Positions 9,098 through 17,091 are shown, counted from the first letter of the stretch. The stretch: 64,000 nt of DNA from Streptomyces sp. 378 (GCF_030124145.1 NZ_JASKMS010000009.1:186001-250000); one strand, 5' to 3'. Made by a program: numbers and translations. The notes: generated from the sequence alone by a model not told the origin.

Positions 9098-9541
9098 TCA
9101 GGTCAGGAAGGCCCGGCAGGCGCTCCCGTTCACCCACCGGTGCGCGCTGATGGCGTTGTTCACCAGGGTGCCGTCGGTGAACCGGTTGTCGGTCAGGTTG
9201 TCGGCGTACAGCTCGCCCGGGGCGAGGCAGACGTGCCCGCCCGAGTAGTCGGGCTTGTCGTACAACGCCGCGTGGTCGAAGCCACTGGTGTAGGCGCGGT
9301 TCATCACGGACGACGCCCTGTTGTCGGCGGCCGGGCCCCAGGTCCCGCTGTACGGGACGGGCAGCAGGGAGCCTTGGCAGTCCCGCTCGTCCCAGGCGTA
9401 CAACCGCCCGTCGCGCGGGCCCCACTTGCCGGCGCAGCCCGGCTCGGCGACGGTGGTCTCCGTCGCCTGCGCGGCGGCCGGAACGGCGAGGCCGAGCGTG
9501 GTGAGCCCCAGCACGGCCGCCGTGACGGTGATCTTGCGCAT
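9098..9541 (-). CDS. Secreted I36/beta-gamma-crystallin-like small protein (paralogue 1)
   Basis: A 147-residue exported protein with a Sec signal peptide (MRKITVTAAVLGLTTLGLAVPAAAQA). The mature part begins near a first cysteine in PGCAGKWGPRDGRLYAW and carries DRDCQGS, a YSGGHVCLAPGE segment and a final ACRAFLT. This spacing of Tyr/Trp, GG and paired Cys resembles the peptidase-inhibitor family I36 (SMPI-like, crystallin fold) of Streptomyces. Inhibitor activity is inference. It is a close paralogue of the next gene upstream; they share near-identical signal peptides and the stretch LAPGELYADNLTDNRFT. It has its own terminator. Confidence 0.85.
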   Translation of the reverse strand: MRKITVTAAVLGLTTLGLAVPAAAQATETTVAEPGCAGKWGPRDGRLYAWDERDCQGSLLPVPYSGTWGPAADNRASSVMNRAYTSGFDHAALYDKPDYSGGHVCLAPGELYADNLTDNRFTDGTLVNNAISAHRWVNGSACRAFLT

Positions 9542-9580
9542 GGTGTTCCCCCTGGTTCGGGACGGGTCACCGGAAGGGCG

Positions 9581-9608
9581 GGGCGGCCCGCAGGGTCGCG
9601 GGCCGCCC
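9581..9608 (-). terminator. Terminator of the second I36-like gene
   Basis: Perfect 11-bp inverted repeat GGGCGGCCCGC / GCGGGCCGCCC with a six-base loop, about 20 bases after the stop of the gene ending at 9629. It separates the two tandem paralogues transcriptionally. Confidence 0.75.
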
Positions 9609-9628
9609 GCTCCTCACCGGTTCGCGCG

Positions 9629-10078
9629 TCAGGTCAGGAAGGCGCCGCAGGCGCTCCTGGCCACCCAACGGTGCGAGGTGATGTTGTCGTTGACGTTGAC
9701 GCCGTTGGTGAACCGGTTGTCGGTCAGGTTGTCGGCGTACAGCTCGCCCGGCGCCAGACACGCGTGGCCGCCGCCGTAGTTGTCGTTCTGGTAGAAGGCG
9801 ACGTGGTCCAGGCCGCCCGTGTAGCCGCGGTTCATGACGGAGGTGGCCTTGTCGTTGGCCGCGGTTCCCCAGTTGCTGCTGTTGCCCGGCGTGGCGATCA
9901 GCAGGGTGCCCCCGCAGTCCAGGTCCTGCCAGGCGTACATATTGCCGTTGCGCGGTCCCCACTTGCTGTTGCAGACGGGGCCGGGAACGGCGCTCTCGGC
10001 CGCCTGCGCGGTGGCGGGTACGGCGAGGCCCAGGGCGGCGAGCCCCAGGACCGCTGCGGTGACGCTGAACTTGCGCAT
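9629..10078 (-). CDS. Secreted I36/beta-gamma-crystallin-like small protein (paralogue 2)
   Basis: A 149-residue exported protein, tandem paralogue of the gene at 9098-9541. The ATG at 10078 is preferred over the longer frame because it begins a clean signal peptide (MRKFSVTAAVLGLAALGLAVPATAQA) and is preceded by a GGGGAACA ribosome site. The mature part has the same four-cysteine layout (VCNSKWGPRNGNMYAW, LDCGG, GGGHACLAPGE, ACGAFLT). Most differences from paralogue 1 fall in the loop after the second cysteine (IATPGNSSNWG against PVPYSGTWG), which suggests diversification of one surface. The same inhibitor-like fold is inferred; function unknown. Confidence 0.85.
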   Translation of the reverse strand: MRKFSVTAAVLGLAALGLAVPATAQAAESAVPGPVCNSKWGPRNGNMYAWQDLDCGGTLLIATPGNSSNWGTAANDKATSVMNRGYTGGLDHVAFYQNDNYGGGHACLAPGELYADNLTDNRFTNGVNVNDNITSHRWVARSACGAFLT

Positions 10079-10207
10079 GCTGTTCCCCTCGTTTGCTGTC
10101 ACTGTCGGTGTGTTGCCGGTCGTGCGGAGGTGCGGGTGCGGGTACGCCGGGCCGGTGGCCCCGCACACCGCACCGGTGAGCGGTGTCCGCTCCGGAGCGC
10201 GGAGTGG

Positions 10208-11134
10208 TCAGTGGCGCTCCGGAACGATGCCCACCGCCCGGTCGTAGGCCTGCTGACCGAGGTGCCGGTAGGTGTCGATGTCCTTGCCGAACCGGTCACG
10301 CAGGCGGTCCAGGTAGTGCGTCTCCCGGGCCGTGGCCACGGCCCGCAGGGAGGTCTGTCGGGCACAGGTGGCGTCCGCGACGGCGGTTCTCCGCTCGGCG
10401 GCGAACGCCTCGTCCGAACGGGCAGGTCCCAGCCGGCCGGTGTTGACGCGGACGGCGTCGCGGGCGGCCTGGGGATCCTGGTAGGGCTGTCCCGCCCGCT
10501 TCATGCACCGCGACCATGCCCGTACCGCGGAGCTGAACTGGCGATCCCTCATGAGCTGTTCGCCGTAGAGGGCGTTGAGACCCGTGACGACCTTGCCGGT
10601 GCGGAACCACACGGCCGGATCGCCGTAGAGCCTGCGCTCGGCCTCTTCCATACAGCCGCCCAGACGCTTGCGGATCTCCCCGCCGCCGCCGGGCAGGGTC
10701 ACCGTGACCACGCGGGCGTCCGTGCCGCCGTCCAGCGCGGCGTCGAAGGCCGCGCGCCGGTCGGCGGAGAGACTCTGCCGGTAGGTGCCGACGGGGTTGC
10801 GCGCATGGAGGGCCTGGCCCTTCGCCTCGATTCGGCCGCCGTACCCGTGGACGCGGGCCCACGCCACGTCGTCCTGCACGAAGCGCACCGGTCGGCTCTC
10901 GTCGAGCGTCAGACCGCGGTCCTCCCGGAGGGTGAAGCCACGGCGGTCCATGCACTGCTTGGTCAGCCGCTGCTGCGCGTCGGCGACGCGCAGTTCCTGC
11001 TGCCAGGTCAGCGCCGCAGGACGCGAACGCGGGTTCCGCGCACGGCCGTCGTCGTCACCGCCACCGGCGCACCCGGTCGTGACGGCCGCGGTGGCCGCCA
11101 CCGTCGCGCAGATCGACACCAGTACCCGTCGCAT
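10208..11134 (-). CDS. Putative secreted lipoprotein
   Basis: A 308-residue protein with an N-terminal lipobox (signal helix then VTTGC, Cys at about residue 22) and a glycine/aspartate-rich tether, so probably anchored on the outer face of the membrane. The mature region contains several spaced cysteines (KQCMDRRGF, GGCMEEAERRLYG, SRCMKRAGQPY, ATCARQTSL), each in a helical context. This pattern occurs in Streptomyces lipoproteins of unknown function. It lies upstream of the two I36-like genes on the same strand, but their hairpins suggest separate transcripts. I cannot assign a role. Confidence 0.8.
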   Translation of the reverse strand: MRRVLVSICATVAATAAVTTGCAGGGDDDGRARNPRSRPAALTWQQELRVADAQQRLTKQCMDRRGFTLREDRGLTLDESRPVRFVQDDVAWARVHGYGGRIEAKGQALHARNPVGTYRQSLSADRRAAFDAALDGGTDARVVTVTLPGGGGEIRKRLGGCMEEAERRLYGDPAVWFRTGKVVTGLNALYGEQLMRDRQFSSAVRAWSRCMKRAGQPYQDPQAARDAVRVNTGRLGPARSDEAFAAERRTAVADATCARQTSLRAVATARETHYLDRLRDRFGKDIDTYRHLGQQAYDRAVGIVPERH

Positions 11135-11355
11135 GGACTCCGCCCCCCTTCACCGCCGCCGGTTGACGGGTCCAGAGTCGCCCCGCCGTCGGCCGGGGGT
11201 CGACGGGTTTCCTGTTGCCCACCGGACCGGCGACCGGGAAACCGGGGATGAGCAGGGGGGACACGGGGGTGAAGGCAACGCGCGGGACGGGGCTGGGAGA
11301 GGAGGCAGGCCGTTGCCGTCCGCCGTCATCCCATCCCGGCGTTCAGGCGTCCTCG

Positions 11356-11499
11356 TCAGCGAACCTGGTCGCTCTTCGGCCCCATGCCGCTGACCTTGGC
11401 GGGAGTTCCGTCCGGGGTGAACGAGTGGTGGAAGGTGAAGGCGTGCGGCGTGGAGCCGTGGTCGTGGTTGGCGCTGCCCGCCTGTGTGGAAGTCCGCAT
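11356..11499 (-). CDS. Possible small or truncated ORF
   Basis: A 47-codon frame with very GC-rich third positions, which argues that it is or was coding. The peptide is His/Ser/Thr rich (NHDHGSTPHAFTFHHSF) and ends at TGA 11356. There is no clear ribosome site before ATG 11499, and the frame stays open upstream without recognisable sequence. It could be a small protein or the tail of a lost gene. I do not recognise it. It lies in the 500-base gap between the lipoprotein and VOC genes; nothing else is seen there. Confidence 0.35.
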   Translation of the reverse strand: MRTSTQAGSANHDHGSTPHAFTFHHSFTPDGTPAKVSGMGPKSDQVR

Positions 11500-11632
11500 G
11501 GGCCCGTCGTCGCGCCGGTCCTGGAAGCGCAGTCGACACCGATACCGGAGTCGAGCGGCTTGCGCTGTTCGGCGGCGGGCGTTCCCCCGAGTGGGTCGTT
11601 CGGGTGGGGCCGGGCCGGGGCACCCGCAGTCC

Positions 11633-12082
11633 ATGACCAACGACGCAAGCCGCCTCCGGCTGGTGCAGACCGTGATCGACAGTACCGACGCCCGTAAACT
11701 CGCCGAGTTCTACCGGTCCCTGCTGGGGCTCGCGTACGCGGAGGGGGACGAGCCGCCTCCGGCCGATCAGCGGGACGAGCACGGCCGGGACTGGCTCGTC
11801 CTGCGCGACCCCGGCGGCGGACCGCAGCTCGCCTTCCAGCAGGTGGAGCGCCTGCGCGAACCGGACTGGCCCGACGGCCCGGTGCCCCAGCAGATGCACC
11901 TCGACCTGAGCGTCGCCTCGTTGGCGGAACTGCGGAACCAGCACGAGCGCGTGCTCACCCTCGGCGGCAGCCTGCTCAGCAACCGGGACCGGCCGGATCC
12001 CGACGACGAGGAACGCTTCCGCGTCTACCGTGACCCCGAGGGCCACCCGTTCTGCATCTTCGTCGCCGAACGAGACGCGTAG
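11633..12082 (+). CDS. VOC (glyoxalase/bleomycin-resistance fold) protein
   Basis: A 149-residue vicinal-oxygen-chelate protein. The typical opening (QTVIDSTDARKLAEFYRSLLGL), the central QLAFQQVE strand, MHLDLSV with a metal-position His, and the closing YRDPEGHPFCIFV are all seen, matching the two beta-alpha-beta-beta-beta units of the Glo_EDI_BRP_like family. Members are metal-dependent lyases or dioxygenases, or drug-sequestering resistance proteins; substrate unknown. The ATG at 11633 starts the family N-terminus. It lies 106 bases upstream of the ATP-grasp gene on the same strand, so the two may be co-transcribed. Confidence 0.9.
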   Translation: MTNDASRLRLVQTVIDSTDARKLAEFYRSLLGLAYAEGDEPPPADQRDEHGRDWLVLRDPGGGPQLAFQQVERLREPDWPDGPVPQQMHLDLSVASLAELRNQHERVLTLGGSLLSNRDRPDPDDEERFRVYRDPEGHPFCIFVAERDA

Positions 12083-12188
12083 CCCGCGGCACCGTGAGGG
12101 CGGCGGCGGGCGGCCCTTGCAGGAGGCAGCCGGTAGGGGCCGCCGCCCGCCGGGGACTCGCCCGGCGGTGCACGGGTATCCGGTGCCC

Positions 12189-13427
12189 ATGACGATGGGA
12201 CACCTGCTCGTGATCACTCCTGGCATCCGTGCCTACCGCGAGTACCTGCTGCAGTCGATCAGCCGCGACTTCCGCGTCCACCTGGTGCTGACCGAACCTC
12301 CCACATGGGAACGGGCGTATGTGGCCGGCCACACCGTGGTGGCCGACCTTGCCGATGTCGACGCCCTCGTGCGGGTCGCCCGGGCGGTTGACGCCGAACC
12401 GGCGCTGGACGGCGTCATCTGCTGGGACGAGACATGGATCGAGCAGACCGCGCGGGTGGCCGCCGCCCTCGGACTGCCCGGAGGGGACCGGCGGTGCGTC
12501 GAGCGCTGCCGGGACAAGTACCGCACCCGTGCGGCCCTCGATGCCGACGGGGTGCCCCAGCCGCGCTCGGTGCTCGTCTCCGGGCGCGAGGAGGCCCTCG
12601 CGGTGGCCGGGGACATCGGCTACCCGGTCGTCGTCAAGCCGCGGGCCCTGGCCGGGAGCTTCGGCGTGGTGCGGGCCGACTCACCCGCCGACCTGAGGAA
12701 GGCCGTCGAGTTCACGGACGCGAGCGGCGAGTGGGCTCCCGACCTTCCGACGCACGAGCGGAACATCCTGGTCGAGGAGTTCGCCGGGGGACCGGAGGTC
12801 AGCGTCGACAGTGTGGTCCACCACGGCACGGTGACTCCGGTCTGCCTCGCCCGCAAGGAGGTCGGCTTCGAGCCCTACTTCGAGGAGACCGGACACGTCG
12901 TCGACCCGGACGACCCGCTGTGGTCCGACGGGACACTGGCGGACGTGGTCGTGCGTACGCACGCCGCGTTGGACTTCACCGAAGGCGTGACCCACACGGA
13001 GATCAGGCTGACGCCGAACGGGCCGAAGGTCATCGAGGTCAACGCCCGGATCGGAGGGGGCATGATCCCCCTGCTGAACCTCCTGGGCGGTGGCCCGGAC
13101 CTCGCGCTCGCCGCTGCCGATGTCGCGTGCGGCAGACCGCCGAGGCTGCGGGCGGCCACCGGACACCGCCGGGTCGCCGCCATCCGCTTCTACTACCCGC
13201 CCAAGGACGACTCCGTCATCGCGGAGGTCCGCTTCGAGAAGTCGGGGCTGCCCGAGCAGGTGGTGCGCTGCGGCCCGCTGGCGGCGGCGGGAGAGGTCAA
13301 GTCGCCCCCGCCCCGCGGACTGATGGACGGCAGGGTCGCCTACGCGATCGCCCTGGCCGCCGACGCGGACACCTGCCGTGCCGCGTTGGACGAGGCGGGG
13401 CATGCCCTGCGGGTGGACGTGGCCTGA
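12189..13427 (+). CDS. ATP-grasp ligase
   Basis: A 412-residue ATP-grasp enzyme of the carboxylate-amine ligase type. Seen: an N-terminal Rossmann-like part (MGHLLVITPGIRAYREYLLQ), a DKYRTRAALDADGVPQPRS entry into the grasp fold, PVVVKPRALAGSFGVV (ATP-binding lysine and glycine-rich loop), VEEFAGGPEVSVDSVV, and THTEIRLTPNGPKVIEVNARIGGG, which supplies the Mg-ATP acidic and Asn residues. The C-terminal part matches the extra domain of L-amino-acid ligases. Such enzymes join amino acids or make dipeptides in secondary metabolism; substrates cannot be read. ATG 12189 is chosen as the start of the conserved region. Confidence 0.9.
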   Translation: MTMGHLLVITPGIRAYREYLLQSISRDFRVHLVLTEPPTWERAYVAGHTVVADLADVDALVRVARAVDAEPALDGVICWDETWIEQTARVAAALGLPGGDRRCVERCRDKYRTRAALDADGVPQPRSVLVSGREEALAVAGDIGYPVVVKPRALAGSFGVVRADSPADLRKAVEFTDASGEWAPDLPTHERNILVEEFAGGPEVSVDSVVHHGTVTPVCLARKEVGFEPYFEETGHVVDPDDPLWSDGTLADVVVRTHAALDFTEGVTHTEIRLTPNGPKVIEVNARIGGGMIPLLNLLGGGPDLALAAADVACGRPPRLRAATGHRRVAAIRFYYPPKDDSVIAEVRFEKSGLPEQVVRCGPLAAAGEVKSPPPRGLMDGRVAYAIALAADADTCRAALDEAGHALRVDVA

Positions 13428-13461
13428 GACGGCCGGCCCGGGGCGGGCGCCGAACCGCGCC

Positions 13462-14297
13462 TCAGGGCGTGCTCGTCGGCGCGGCGGCCCGGACCTCCTC
13501 CGGGGGTTCGGGCCTGACGCTGTCGAGGGTGCGGACCGTACGCAGCGGGGACAGGATCAGGAAGAGACTGGTGCTCAGCAGCCCCACGGTTCCCACCACC
13601 AGCGCCCCGCGCAGCCCCAGATGGGTGCCCAGCCAGCCTCCGAGCAGTGAGCCGACCGGTTTCATGCCCAGGGCGACGAAGAGGTAGGCGGCGTTGGTGC
13701 GGCCCAGGAGCCGCTCCGGAGTCACCGTCTGGCGGATCGTCATGGTGTGCACGTTGCAGGCGGTGATGCCGAAGCCCTGCACGAAGAAGGCGACGGCCAA
13801 CAGGGGAGCCGCCCACGTGCCGCGGTGCGCGACCGGCAGCAGCAGCGGGGCCAGGTCGCCGATCACCGCGGCGATCACCAGCGTGCGGCCCAGGCCCACC
13901 CGGTGGGCGAGACGGTCGGTGAACGCCGCGCCGAGCAGCGCGCCCACGGCACCGACGGACAGCACGAGGCCCAGCGTCCCCGGGCTCATGTCCAGTTCCT
14001 TCACCGCGAACAGGGTGAGGATCGGCAGGACGATCTGCCAGCACAGGTTGTAACTGGCGGCCTCCCCGAGCGTGGCCCGCAGGTAGGGGCTGGAGAAGGT
14101 GAAGCGAAAACCCTCGGACGCCTGGGACCGTAACGGCGCGGGGTCGATACGGACGGGCTTCTCGCGCTTGCGTACCGCCGAGACACCCAGCGCGGAGGCG
14201 AGGTACGAGACCGCGTCGACGAGCAGGGCGAACGGCGCTCCCACGAGCTGCACCAGCGCCCCGCCCAGCCCCGGCCCGCCGATCTCCGCCACCGGTT
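13462..14297 (-). pseudogene. MFS transporter, N-terminal half missing
   Basis: About 278 residues of a major-facilitator exporter of the macrolide/tetracycline-efflux type. The recognisable part starts at GGPGLGGALVQLVGAPFALLVDAVSYLASA, normally found after the fifth membrane helix, and runs through the remaining helices to a normal C-terminus. Upstream of about 14297 the same frame turns into unrelated sequence and the neighbouring LysR gene. A normal protein would have about 140 further N-terminal residues (helices 1-5). The gene therefore looks truncated by a deletion. It is convergent with the ATP-grasp gene. Confidence 0.8.
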
Positions 14298-14345
14298 GAT
14301 AAGGCTCTCCGACGCACCGACGCAGATTTTCCCCTGCGGCGTGAG

Positions 14346-14600
14346 TCACGCGTCCGCGATGCGCCGGACATGACCGCTGAGCCGCAGTATCTCGCGGGCC
14401 TGTTCGAGGATGGAGCGACCGGCTCTCGTCGGCCGGACACCGCCCGGCAAGCGCTCCAGCAGGGGCAGGCCGAGCGACCGCTCCAATGCCTTGATGCGAT
14501 TGGTCACCGTCGGCTGGGTCACCCGGAGCATGCTCGCAGCCCGTGTCACACTTCCCGCGTCTACGGCGCCCAGGAATGCCTCGAGATGCCGCGTATCCAA
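14346..14600 (-). pseudogene. LysR-family regulator, only HTH domain left
   Basis: About 84 residues containing a complete LysR winged HTH: HLEAFLGAVDAGSVTRAASMLRVTQPTVTNRIKALERSLGLPLLER and the RPTRAGRSILEQAREIL helix. The frame stops at 14346 just after the linker helix, and the effector domain of about 200 residues is absent. The start chosen is TTG 14600, preceded by GGGGG at a normal distance; the longer frame to 14684 would start inside the operator-like palindrome. Immediately downstream lies the truncated MFS gene, so both probably lost their facing halves in one deletion. A short DNA-binding peptide might still be made. Confidence 0.75.
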
Positions 14601-14668
14601 TTCTGCCCCCGTGTGAGTCGAACCGTCGAAATGCAGGCCGGCGCTGCGTCGGCTTTTCCCCCGTTGCG

Positions 14669-14701
14669 TCGTATGCCATTCCATTCACGAATGGCATACG
14701 A
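14669..14701. promoter_or_regulatory. Long palindrome upstream of the LysR remnant
   Basis: Perfect 13-bp inverted repeat TCGTATGCCATTC / GAATGGCATACGA separated by seven bases. Its centre, ATTC-N7-GAAT, is a textbook LysR-type T-N11-A box. It lies about 70 bases upstream of the chosen LysR start, where the autoregulatory site of a LysR gene normally is. Confidence 0.75.
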
Positions 14702-15097
14702 GCGTTCACGGTGTCTGCGAGCGTAGCGTCACCCTTCCCCCTCATCAACATGTTTGGTAGGGGCATTTATGGGGAGGCGCCTTTTCCGGGACGGGCGATT
14801 TCTCGTCAGTTCAGGGACTGCGGACGACCGGTCCGGCGCCCGGGGCGTGCAACCGGATCGCACGCCTTTTCCCCCGCCGCGGCTCGCGAGGCCGAGACGT
14901 GGTCGGCGCGCACTCCGCTCGACCGGCCCGCGGCGGCGGCCCGCTCGTCGCGGGTCACCCGGGAAGCCCATAGCCTCGTAACGCGACCATGAGCAGGCAT
15001 TTCTGAGGCGTCGCCAGCAGAAGGAACCCCAAGACGGCCGGCCGGCTCGCCCCTACGAGCACGGGGAGTCGCTCGGGCAGCCGGGCGCAGTGCCCTG
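14702..15097. other. Intergenic region, no gene seen
   Basis: About 400 bases between the LysR palindrome and a small membrane-protein frame. Short frames are present on both strands but none has a recognisable domain or ribosome site. Confidence 0.4.
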
Positions 15098-15304
15098 TCA
15101 TGGCTGGTTCGGCTTCTTCAGCCCCAAAGACATGCCGATCACTCCGCCCGCTGACACGCCGAGCCAGGGAACCAGGTAGACGGCAGGTGGAACATCGATG
15201 TGCCGGACATGGACGGCCGTAATGATCAGGCCGAGAAGGCAGCACTGCGCAGCCAGATACACAGAAATCCTCCGCCGCATGCTCCAGGCCCGCACACCGT
15301 CCAC
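15098..15304 (-). CDS. Small predicted membrane protein
   Basis: A frame of 68 codons from GTG 15304, or 59 codons from ATG 15280, with two hydrophobic stretches: ISVYLAAQCCLLGLIITAVHV and VYLVPWLGVSAGGVIGMSLGL. It ends in a basic tail (KKPNQP), which suggests a two-helix membrane peptide with a cytoplasmic C-terminus. No family is recognised. Its GC is lower than its neighbours. It may be a genuine small gene or part of a decayed one. Confidence 0.45.
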   Translation of the reverse strand: MDGVRAWSMRRRISVYLAAQCCLLGLIITAVHVRHIDVPPAVYLVPWLGVSAGGVIGMSLGLKKPNQP

Positions 15305-15624
15305 GAACGCTTGCCTGACCAGGTCCCCCTGACCACCACTGGAGCGCGAAAGGGTAGTTGAGCTCTCCGGAGGATAGGCAGCGCTCCCCGGTCTCGGTGA
15401 TCAGGAACAGACCCTCACGGATCCAGGGGTGGCAGCTTTCGACGTTTTCCCGCCGCTCCGGTGGTCACGGACGCGCCTGCCCGCCCTGGCGCCGCTCGGC
15501 TTCGCCGTTCCTCGTCGGCGAACGGGGAGCCGCCTCCTGCCGATTCGCGCTGCTTCTCGGCACTTCTTGGCATCGCCTCCCTCACAGCCCGTGATCCCAG
15601 CGGGGCGGTTCCGGCACCCATTGT
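15305..15624. other. Intergenic region, no gene seen
   Basis: About 320 bases between the small membrane-protein frame and the 3' end of the TetR gene. Open frames on both strands translate to unrecognisable Arg/Ser/Pro-rich peptides. Confidence 0.4.
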
Positions 15625-16269
15625 TCAGCCAGACCGCATCACGTCGGCCATCGAGGGGCGGAACGCGTGGGATGCGGTGAGGAGAGCGCCATGGACGGCC
15701 GAGGACGCCGCCCGTCTGACATAGCCGTCGCTATCTGGCGGCCATACCTCACGCTCTTGGTGGATCAGAAGAGAAACCGCCCCGTGCACACCGGCACACA
15801 ACACTCTGGCGGTTTCGGTCGTGCTCTCGACAGGTACCCCGGCATCAACACAGGCTGCGATCTTGTCCCGGAAATAGCGGAAACACGCGTCTTCGTTCTG
15901 GCGGCTGGCTTCGGTGGCCTCGCCGGCCATCACCAGTCGGTACTGGGAAGGATGACGTAGTCCGAACGCGATGTAGGCGACACAGGTTTCGTAGAGCGCC
16001 GTCACAGGATCCGGGATTTCCCGGGACACCGCTTCCATCTCGCTGAACAGTGAGCTCCACACGCGCAGGCACGCCGCATGGACGAGTTCCCTCTTCGAGG
16101 CGAAGTGGAGGTAGACGGCCGGCGGGCTGACTCCTGCACGTGTTGCTACCGCGCGAATCGTAAGGGCCTCAACGCCATGGCTTTCGAGGAGCTGAGCGGC
16201 GATGTCGAGAAGCTGATCTCGGAGCAGACCACCCTGGCCCTTGGCAGCGCGGACTCGGGAACCTGTCAC
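15625..16269 (-). CDS. TetR-family transcriptional regulator
   Basis: A 214-residue one-component regulator. The N-terminal HTH is clear: LLDIAAQLLESHGVEALTIRAVATRAGVSPPAVYLHFASKREL (about residues 18-60), followed by an all-helical TetR ligand domain (WHG-like, with ALYETCVAYIAFGLRHPSQYRLVM). GTG 16269 (reading VTGSRVRAAKGQGG) is chosen over the longer frame because it has GAAGG upstream and gives the usual length. It follows the thioesterase gene on the same strand after 112 bases, so it probably belongs to the same transcript and represses it from the palindrome at 16812-16824. The ligand is likely an acyl-CoA or hydrophobic compound (inference). Confidence 0.9.
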   Translation of the reverse strand: MTGSRVRAAKGQGGLLRDQLLDIAAQLLESHGVEALTIRAVATRAGVSPPAVYLHFASKRELVHAACLRVWSSLFSEMEAVSREIPDPVTALYETCVAYIAFGLRHPSQYRLVMAGEATEASRQNEDACFRYFRDKIAACVDAGVPVESTTETARVLCAGVHGAVSLLIHQEREVWPPDSDGYVRRAASSAVHGALLTASHAFRPSMADVMRSG

Positions 16270-16381
16270 AGATGTGCCTTCGTGAGAGGGTGATGACAAT
16301 AGGCAGACGCCGAAATCTCCGAGCGCCCCCCTGAGGGGACGCTTCCTCATCTGCGGCGTCTTGACGGTGCGTGACCAGGCG

Positions 16382-16786
16382 TCATGAGGCCTTCGGTTTG
16401 ATGACGGTGACCACTTGGGTTACCCGGGCGCACAGTTCACCCTCGTCATCATGGACGTTGACCTCGACGACGGTGTTGCGTCCCACACGCAAGGGACGAG
16501 CTGTCGCGACGACGCTCGTGCGGGCGGGCCGGAGAAAATGCGTGCTCGACTCCACGGTGGCCGGTGCGGCGCCGACTGGACCGTTGAGGGCGGCGCAAAC
16601 GGCAGCACACACATCGGCGAGCCCCATCAACGCCCCTCCGTGGAGGCCGCCGCCCACCGTGGAAAGGGAGAGGTCATGCGCCAGCCTGGCCTGAACCCTG
16701 ACTTCAGTGATCTCCTCGAACACGACGCCGAGCGTCTTGGCATACGGCGCGAGCGCGTAGACGTCGTCGGCTTCAAGTGTGAGCAC
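16382..16786 (-). CDS. PaaI-type hotdog thioesterase
   Basis: A 134-residue hotdog-fold protein of the PaaI/YbgC acyl-CoA thioesterase group. The catalytic region GGGLHGGALMGLADVCAAVCA matches the conserved HGG...AD helix motif, followed by a STHFLRPAR strand typical of 4HBT proteins. The start is GTG 16786 with GGAGAG eight bases upstream. It would hydrolyse short or aromatic acyl-CoA esters in the cytoplasm. It lies first in a two-gene unit with the TetR gene and directly downstream of a good promoter. Confidence 0.9.
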   Translation of the reverse strand: MLTLEADDVYALAPYAKTLGVVFEEITEVRVQARLAHDLSLSTVGGGLHGGALMGLADVCAAVCAALNGPVGAAPATVESSTHFLRPARTSVVATARPLRVGRNTVVEVNVHDDEGELCARVTQVVTVIKPKAS

Positions 16787-16811
16787 AGGTCACTCTCCTC
16801 CTGGTTAGTGG

Positions 16812-16824
16812 CGATAACTTATCG
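16812..16824 (-). promoter_or_regulatory. Operator-like palindrome over the -10 box
   Basis: CGATAA-C-TTATCG, a perfect 6-bp palindrome with a one-base centre, covering the -10 element (16816-16821) of the thioesterase-TetR promoter. Its position suits autorepression by the TetR protein. Confidence 0.65.
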
Positions 16825-16844
16825 ACGTTAACTCACGTCGTCAA
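16816..16844 (-). promoter_or_regulatory. Promoter of the thioesterase-TetR unit
   Basis: On the minus strand: TTGACG (-35, 16839-16844), a 17-base spacer, and TAAGTT (-10, 16816-16821), about 30 bases upstream of the GTG start. This is a near-consensus housekeeping sigma (HrdB-type) promoter, the clearest one I can see in the window. Confidence 0.7.
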
Positions 16845-16944
16845 CCAGGGTGAAGCTCCCGCGTTCCATCCCAAGAGCCGCGCGAGCGCGCGGTGCGCAG
16901 GGTGGGGGAGATCCGCTCGAACTACCCGACCGAGTGGCCGCGAT

Positions 16945-17070
16945 CTCGGATACCCGGTCCAGGCCGCACCAGGGGTCGCCGGCGGCTACCGGCTCGGCGC
17001 GGGCGCGACGCTGCCGCCGCTGCTGCTCGACGACGACGAGGCGGTCGCGATCGTGCTGAGCCTGGTGAGG
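16945..17070 (+). pseudogene. Scrap of a WYL/YafY-type regulator
   Basis: Forty-two codons read LGYPVQAAPGVAGGYRLGAG followed by an LPPLLLDDDEAVAIVLSLVR stretch. This is the junction between the HTH and the WYL domain of YafY-like transcription factors. Neither a complete HTH upstream nor a WYL domain downstream is present in any frame. The opening reading frame breaks at about 16940, and the FG-GAP terminator follows. It is clearly a gene remnant. Confidence 0.75.
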
Positions 17071-17091
17071 GATGCGCCGGGTGACCGGTAT

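Noticed and set aside
6950..11251. A 1433-codon plus-strand open frame
   Set aside because: Antisense to the STAND-WD40 gene, the two I36-like genes and the lipoprotein; no domain or ribosome site.
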